Assembly (NCBI GenBank): GCA_964604165.1
Contig: CAZRYF010000004.1
Span: 85,600 to 149,599, forward strand
Reading direction: 5' to 3'
Length of the DNA stretch: 64,000 nt
From: JAYZDK01 sp964604165
GTDB taxonomy: Bacteria > Myxococcota_A > UBA796 > CAJQPC01
Part shown: positions 61,054 through 64,000 of the stretch, in pieces
Numbering within the stretch: the stretch's first letter is position 1
Layout of the letters: every line of letters starts with the position of its first letter
Made by a program: the position numbers and the translations under genes
Notes under the pieces: generated by a model
What the model was told of the DNA's origin: nothing
The model's input: only the letters and a program-made list of their open reading frames with translations
Database searches by the model: none

Positions 61054-63858
61054 ATGTTCCAGCCACAGCTCGACGCTCTTCAGGACCGCTTTGACTTGCC
61101 CCCCGAAGCGCTCACCGACATCGAATCTCTGCTCGCGCAGGCGACCGGTTCCCGCGCTTCGGTTCTGACCACCCTGATCGATGCGCCGGAGACGGTATCG
61201 CTGGCGGCGCTAGAGGACGACGTTCGCACCGAGGACACCCAGGAGCGGGAACTGATTGGCTCGTCGGATCGCTACGAGGATCTCGGGCTGCTCGGCACCG
61301 GCGGCATGGGGGAGGTGCGGCGGGTGCGGGATCTCGGGCGCACCATGGCCATGAAAGTGATCCACCCGGAGATGATGAATCAGCCGGCGCTTCTGGCCCG
61401 TTTCATTGAGGAGGCCCAGGCCAGCGCCCAGCTTCAGCACCCGGGGATCGTGCCTGTGCACGAGATTGGGCGCATGAGCGATGGGCGGTTCTACTTCACC
61501 ATGGCCGAGGTCAAAGGGCGGACCTTTGCCGATGTGATCGCCGAGGTCCACGGCGCGAGCCGCGGGGATCGCTGGGAGCCAGGGGCGGCCGGGTGGACCT
61601 TTCGGCGGCTGGTGGATGCGCTGGCCCGGGCCTGCGAGGCGGTGGCCTATGCCCATGACCGGGGGGTGGTGCACCGGGATCTCAAGCCCGAGAACATCAT
61701 GCTGGGCGCCCACGGCGAGGTGCTGGTGGTGGACTGGGGTCTGGCGAAGGTGGTGGGGCGACCGGATCGGGCGGCGGAGGCTGGGGACCTGGATGTGGTG
61801 TCCACCGACCGCTCTGCTGGAGCCGCCCATAGGACCCAGGTGGGGCAGGTGGCTGGCACACCGGCCTACATGCCGCCGGAGCAAGCAAAGGGCGAGGTGG
61901 ACCAGATCGATGCGCGCTCCGATGTGTACTCCCTGGGGGCGATCCTCTACGAGGTGCTCTCGGGCCGGGCGCCGTACACGGGCGAGAGCGCCCGGGGCGT
62001 GCTGAACAAGGTGCTGCGCGGCCCCCCGGCGCCGGTGGGGCGAAGCGTGGAGAGCAGCGCGACCTTTGCCTTTGGCTTTGAGGACGACAGCCCGGCCCAG
62101 CGCACGCGTCCCGCCGGTCCGCCGCTGCCGGCCGAGCTGGTCGCCGCCTGCGACCGCGCCATGGCGCGGGCGCCCACGGATCGATTCGAAGCCGCCGCCA
62201 GCCTGGCCGCCGAGCTTGTGTCCTGGCTCGACGGCGCCAAGCGGCGGGAGCAGGCGCTGGAGGTGGTGGCCCAGGCCACGGCGATCGCGCCTGAGATCGA
62301 GGCACTGCACGCAAAGGCCGAGATCCTAGAAGCCGAGGCCGAGGCGCTCCTGGCCGAGGTGAAGCCCTGGCAGCCCGAAGAGGACAAGGCCGCCGGTTGG
62401 GAAAGGGAAGACCAGGCCGAGGCCGCCCGCCGAGAAGCGGAGGCCCTGGACCTTGAGTCCGAGCAAGCCCTCTACGCCAGCCTGCGAATCGCCCCGGATC
62501 TCCCCGAGGCCCACGCCGCCCTGGCCGAGCGCCACCGGGCCGCCCACGCCTCCGCCGAGGAAGCCCGCGACGCCGAAGCGGTGGCCCGGGCGGAACTCCA
62601 CCTGCGCACCCACGCCGAGGCCCTGCCTCCTGCACACGAGACCGCCGCAGCGTGCGCCGCCTATCTCAAGGGCAACGGCGCCCTGACACTGCACACCGAT
62701 CCCCCTGGTGCCGAGGTGCTGCTGCACCGCTACGAGGTGCAGAACCGGCGGCTGGTGCCGGTGTTTGAGCGCTCGCTTGGCAAGACCCCGCTGGCGACGG
62801 TCGACCTGGCCATGGGCAGCTACCTGTGCGTTATCCGCGCCGAGGGCCGCGCCGACGTCCGCTACCCGGTGCACATCGCAAGGGGCCACCATTGGGATGG
62901 GGTGGCGCCGGTCGCAGGGACCGTAGGGGCGACCCCCCGTGGTCGCCCGCCGATGGGGGACGGCGCGGCGATCGGGGCACCGTTTCCTATCTACCTGCCG
63001 CACCCCAAAGAGATCGGCCCCGAGGACTGCTATGTCCCGGCGGGCTGGTTCCTAAGCGGAGGCGATCCCGAGGCCGCCCACGGACTGCCACGCCGCCGGC
63101 TGTGGGCCCCGTCACTCATCTTCCGCCGCTTCCCGGTCACAAACCGGGAGTACATGGCCTTTCTCGATGACCTCGTGGCGAGCGGCCGCGAAGAAGAAGC
63201 CCTGCGCCATGTCCCCCGCGAGCGGGCCGGCCAGGTGGGCGAGCAGGGCGCCATGGTCTACGGCCGCAAAGACGACGGCACGTTCAAGCTGGTCGTCGAT
63301 GCCGATGGCGACGCCTGGCTGCCCAACTGGCCTGTCTTCATGGTGGACTGGTGGGGGGCGCAGGCCTATGCGGCCTGGCTGGCCGCAAAGACCAGCCAGC
63401 CCTGGCGCCTACCCGGAGAGTTAGAGTGGGAGAAGGCCGCCCGGGGTGTCGATGGACGCTTCTTCCCCTGGGGAGACACCCTGGACCCCTCTTTTGGCTG
63501 CATGCAAAGCAGCCACAAGGAGCACCCGCTGCCCCAGGGGATCGACTCCTTCCCCATTGACGAGAGCCCCTTTGGCCTGCGGGGTATGGGCGGCAACATG
63601 CGCGACTGGTGCGCCGATCTCTTCACCAGTGATGGCCCGGCCACCCTTGATCATTGGGTGTCCGCACCGCTGTCCAACACCACCGACGACGACACCACCT
63701 CCCGCGCCTTCCGGGCCCTCCGGGGCGGCGCCTGGGGCAGCCTCGCCCGCTACGCGCGCTGCGCAAACCGAGACCGCTTCGAGCCCGGCTTCCGGAACGC
63801 GAGCTTCGGGTTCCGCGTGGCTCTTGCGCCCGCGAGCACATTGGAGCTTGATCCTTGA
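61054..63858 (+). CDS. Ser/Thr protein kinase fused to a SUMF1/FGE-like domain
   Basis: The ATG follows CCCGGAGG. Kinase residues are intact: GTGGMGEV loop (about 80), MAMKVI (Lys), VVHRDLKPEN (about 207), VVDWGLAKV (DWG for DFG), and GTPAYMPPEQA. An Ala/Glu-rich helical stretch follows, then a PEGA-like segment (LTLHTDPPGAEVLLHRYEV). The last ~280 residues are a formylglycine-generating-enzyme-like domain (VPAGWFLSGGD, FPVTNREYMAF, WRLPGELEWEKAARG, FGFRVA). In FGE two Cys in the RGGSW segment are catalytic; here it reads RGGAWGSLARYARC, so sulfatase activation is unlikely. A REP-like palindrome lies in frame at 62923-62951. No transmembrane helix is evident. Confidence 0.9.
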   Translation: MFQPQLDALQDRFDLPPEALTDIESLLAQATGSRASVLTTLIDAPETVSLAALEDDVRTEDTQERELIGSSDRYEDLGLLGTGGMGEVRRVRDLGRTMAMKVIHPEMMNQPALLARFIEEAQASAQLQHPGIVPVHEIGRMSDGRFYFTMAEVKGRTFADVIAEVHGASRGDRWEPGAAGWTFRRLVDALARACEAVAYAHDRGVVHRDLKPENIMLGAHGEVLVVDWGLAKVVGRPDRAAEAGDLDVVSTDRSAGAAHRTQVGQVAGTPAYMPPEQAKGEVDQIDARSDVYSLGAILYEVLSGRAPYTGESARGVLNKVLRGPPAPVGRSVESSATFAFGFEDDSPAQRTRPAGPPLPAELVAACDRAMARAPTDRFEAAASLAAELVSWLDGAKRREQALEVVAQATAIAPEIEALHAKAEILEAEAEALLAEVKPWQPEEDKAAGWEREDQAEAARREAEALDLESEQALYASLRIAPDLPEAHAALAERHRAAHASAEEARDAEAVARAELHLRTHAEALPPAHETAAACAAYLKGNGALTLHTDPPGAEVLLHRYEVQNRRLVPVFERSLGKTPLATVDLAMGSYLCVIRAEGRADVRYPVHIARGHHWDGVAPVAGTVGATPRGRPPMGDGAAIGAPFPIYLPHPKEIGPEDCYVPAGWFLSGGDPEAAHGLPRRRLWAPSLIFRRFPVTNREYMAFLDDLVASGREEEALRHVPRERAGQVGEQGAMVYGRKDDGTFKLVVDADGDAWLPNWPVFMVDWWGAQAYAAWLAAKTSQPWRLPGELEWEKAARGVDGRFFPWGDTLDPSFGCMQSSHKEHPLPQGIDSFPIDESPFGLRGMGGNMRDWCADLFTSDGPATLDHWVSAPLSNTTDDDTTSRAFRALRGGAWGSLARYARCANRDRFEPGFRNASFGFRVALAPASTLELDP
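62923..62951. repeat. REP-like palindrome inserted in frame in the kinase gene
   Basis: GGGCGACC and GGTCGCCC form a perfect 8-bp stem around CCCCGT, preceded by GTAG. It is within the coding sequence between the PEGA-like and SUMF1-like domains and encodes a Gly/Arg/Pro-rich segment that other family members would not be expected to have. Confidence 0.7.
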
Positions 63859-63900
63859 TCTTTGTGTGTTTCTCGCCGTGCTGGGCGAATTGTTATTGGT

Positions 63901-63912
63901 TGACAATTGTCA
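63901..63912. other. 12-bp perfect palindrome downstream of the kinase gene
   Basis: TGACAATTGTCA, in the 142-bp stretch after the kinase stop. With the CAAGTG/CACTTG pair at 63925-63950 and the palindrome at 63957-64000, it marks a region dense in inverted repeats and without a gene in the window. Confidence 0.6.
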
Positions 63913-63956
63913 CCCTGGTGTCGACAAGTGCACCGTAAGCTTGTCACTTGAGTTCC

Positions 63957-64000
63957 GGGGACACCATACTTAACTCCAAGGAGTTAAGTATGGTGTCCCC
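63957..64000. mobile_element. 21-bp-armed palindrome, likely end of a Y1-transposase/REP-type element
   Basis: Two 21-base arms are perfectly complementary around two central bases (AA). Each arm starts or ends with GGGGACACCATACTT or its complement. This string resembles ends seen near REP-associated tyrosine transposase genes in other bacteria, from memory only. The window ends exactly at the right arm, so any transposase would be outside. Confidence 0.55.

Overview
The window looks like a GC-rich Myxococcota-type (deltaproteobacterial) chromosome. The signs are many lipoproteins with Asp-Thr-Gly-rich linkers after the lipobox Cys, a MopE-type repeat lipoprotein, FG-GAP/ASPIC surface proteins, a MYXO-CTERM-like sorting tail, PEGA-domain and kinase-fusion proteins, a bactofilin in the parAB operon, and 14-bp parS cores of the GTTCCACGTGGAAC type known from Myxococcus. 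mnmG, rsmG, parA and parB lie close together with three parS sites, which suggests the window is near the replication origin. This placement is inferred from gene order. No rRNA, tRNA or CRISPR array was seen. There is one 54-base N gap (19187-19240).

Layout. 1-3845: a partial STAND-type NTPase (minus) faces a pseudokinase/PEGA membrane protein (plus). 3842-8778: uvrC, a thioredoxin-fold-like lipoprotein, a sirtuin, then the lipoprotein-processing pair lspA-lgt. 8672-13550: comEC, a lipoprotein with a PilP-like C-terminus, an HEXXH peptidase and an Ig-like lipoprotein. 13525-25171: the origin-type block of udk, a lipoprotein, bactofilin, parB, parA, parS, an esterase-like lipoprotein, an FG-GAP/ASPIC lipoprotein, a BNR propeller protein, rsmG and mnmG. 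25230-35767: two ArnT/PMT-like membrane glycosyltransferases, an FG-GAP lipoprotein, an RluA-type pseudouridine synthase, a large MopE/Gly-rich lipoprotein and a rhomboid protease. 35778-38705: dapE, dapD and mltG.

38713-48897: a long minus-strand operon-like run. It starts with a DapF homologue that lacks both catalytic cysteines. It continues through two B12-binding radical SAM enzymes, a 107-residue small protein, a zinc-ribbon methyltransferase, a PEGA protein, a BKACE-type enzyme, a TPR-GT2 fusion and a third radical SAM protein. Most junctions overlap or nearly so. This is the best candidate for an undescribed pathway.

48950-64000: nadK, then a truncated PIN-domain gene between two 46-bp copies of the nadK 3' end, and an MMPL/RND exporter. 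Next is a FliA/WhiG-type sigma factor behind a clear sigma-54 promoter, followed by a FlgM-like small gene and a 15-bp hairpin repeat array. After these come an outer-membrane-type protein, an RlmD/RumA methyltransferase, a LysM protein, a TPR protein, a glutathione-synthetase-like ligase, a beta-barrel-like protein and a kinase-SUMF1 fusion that carries a REP-like palindrome in frame. The window ends inside a 21-bp-armed palindrome that resembles the end of a Y1-transposase element.

Cell-envelope biology dominates: lipoprotein maturation, the lysine/DAP branch, peptidoglycan cleavage, cytoskeleton and chromosome segregation, and surface display.
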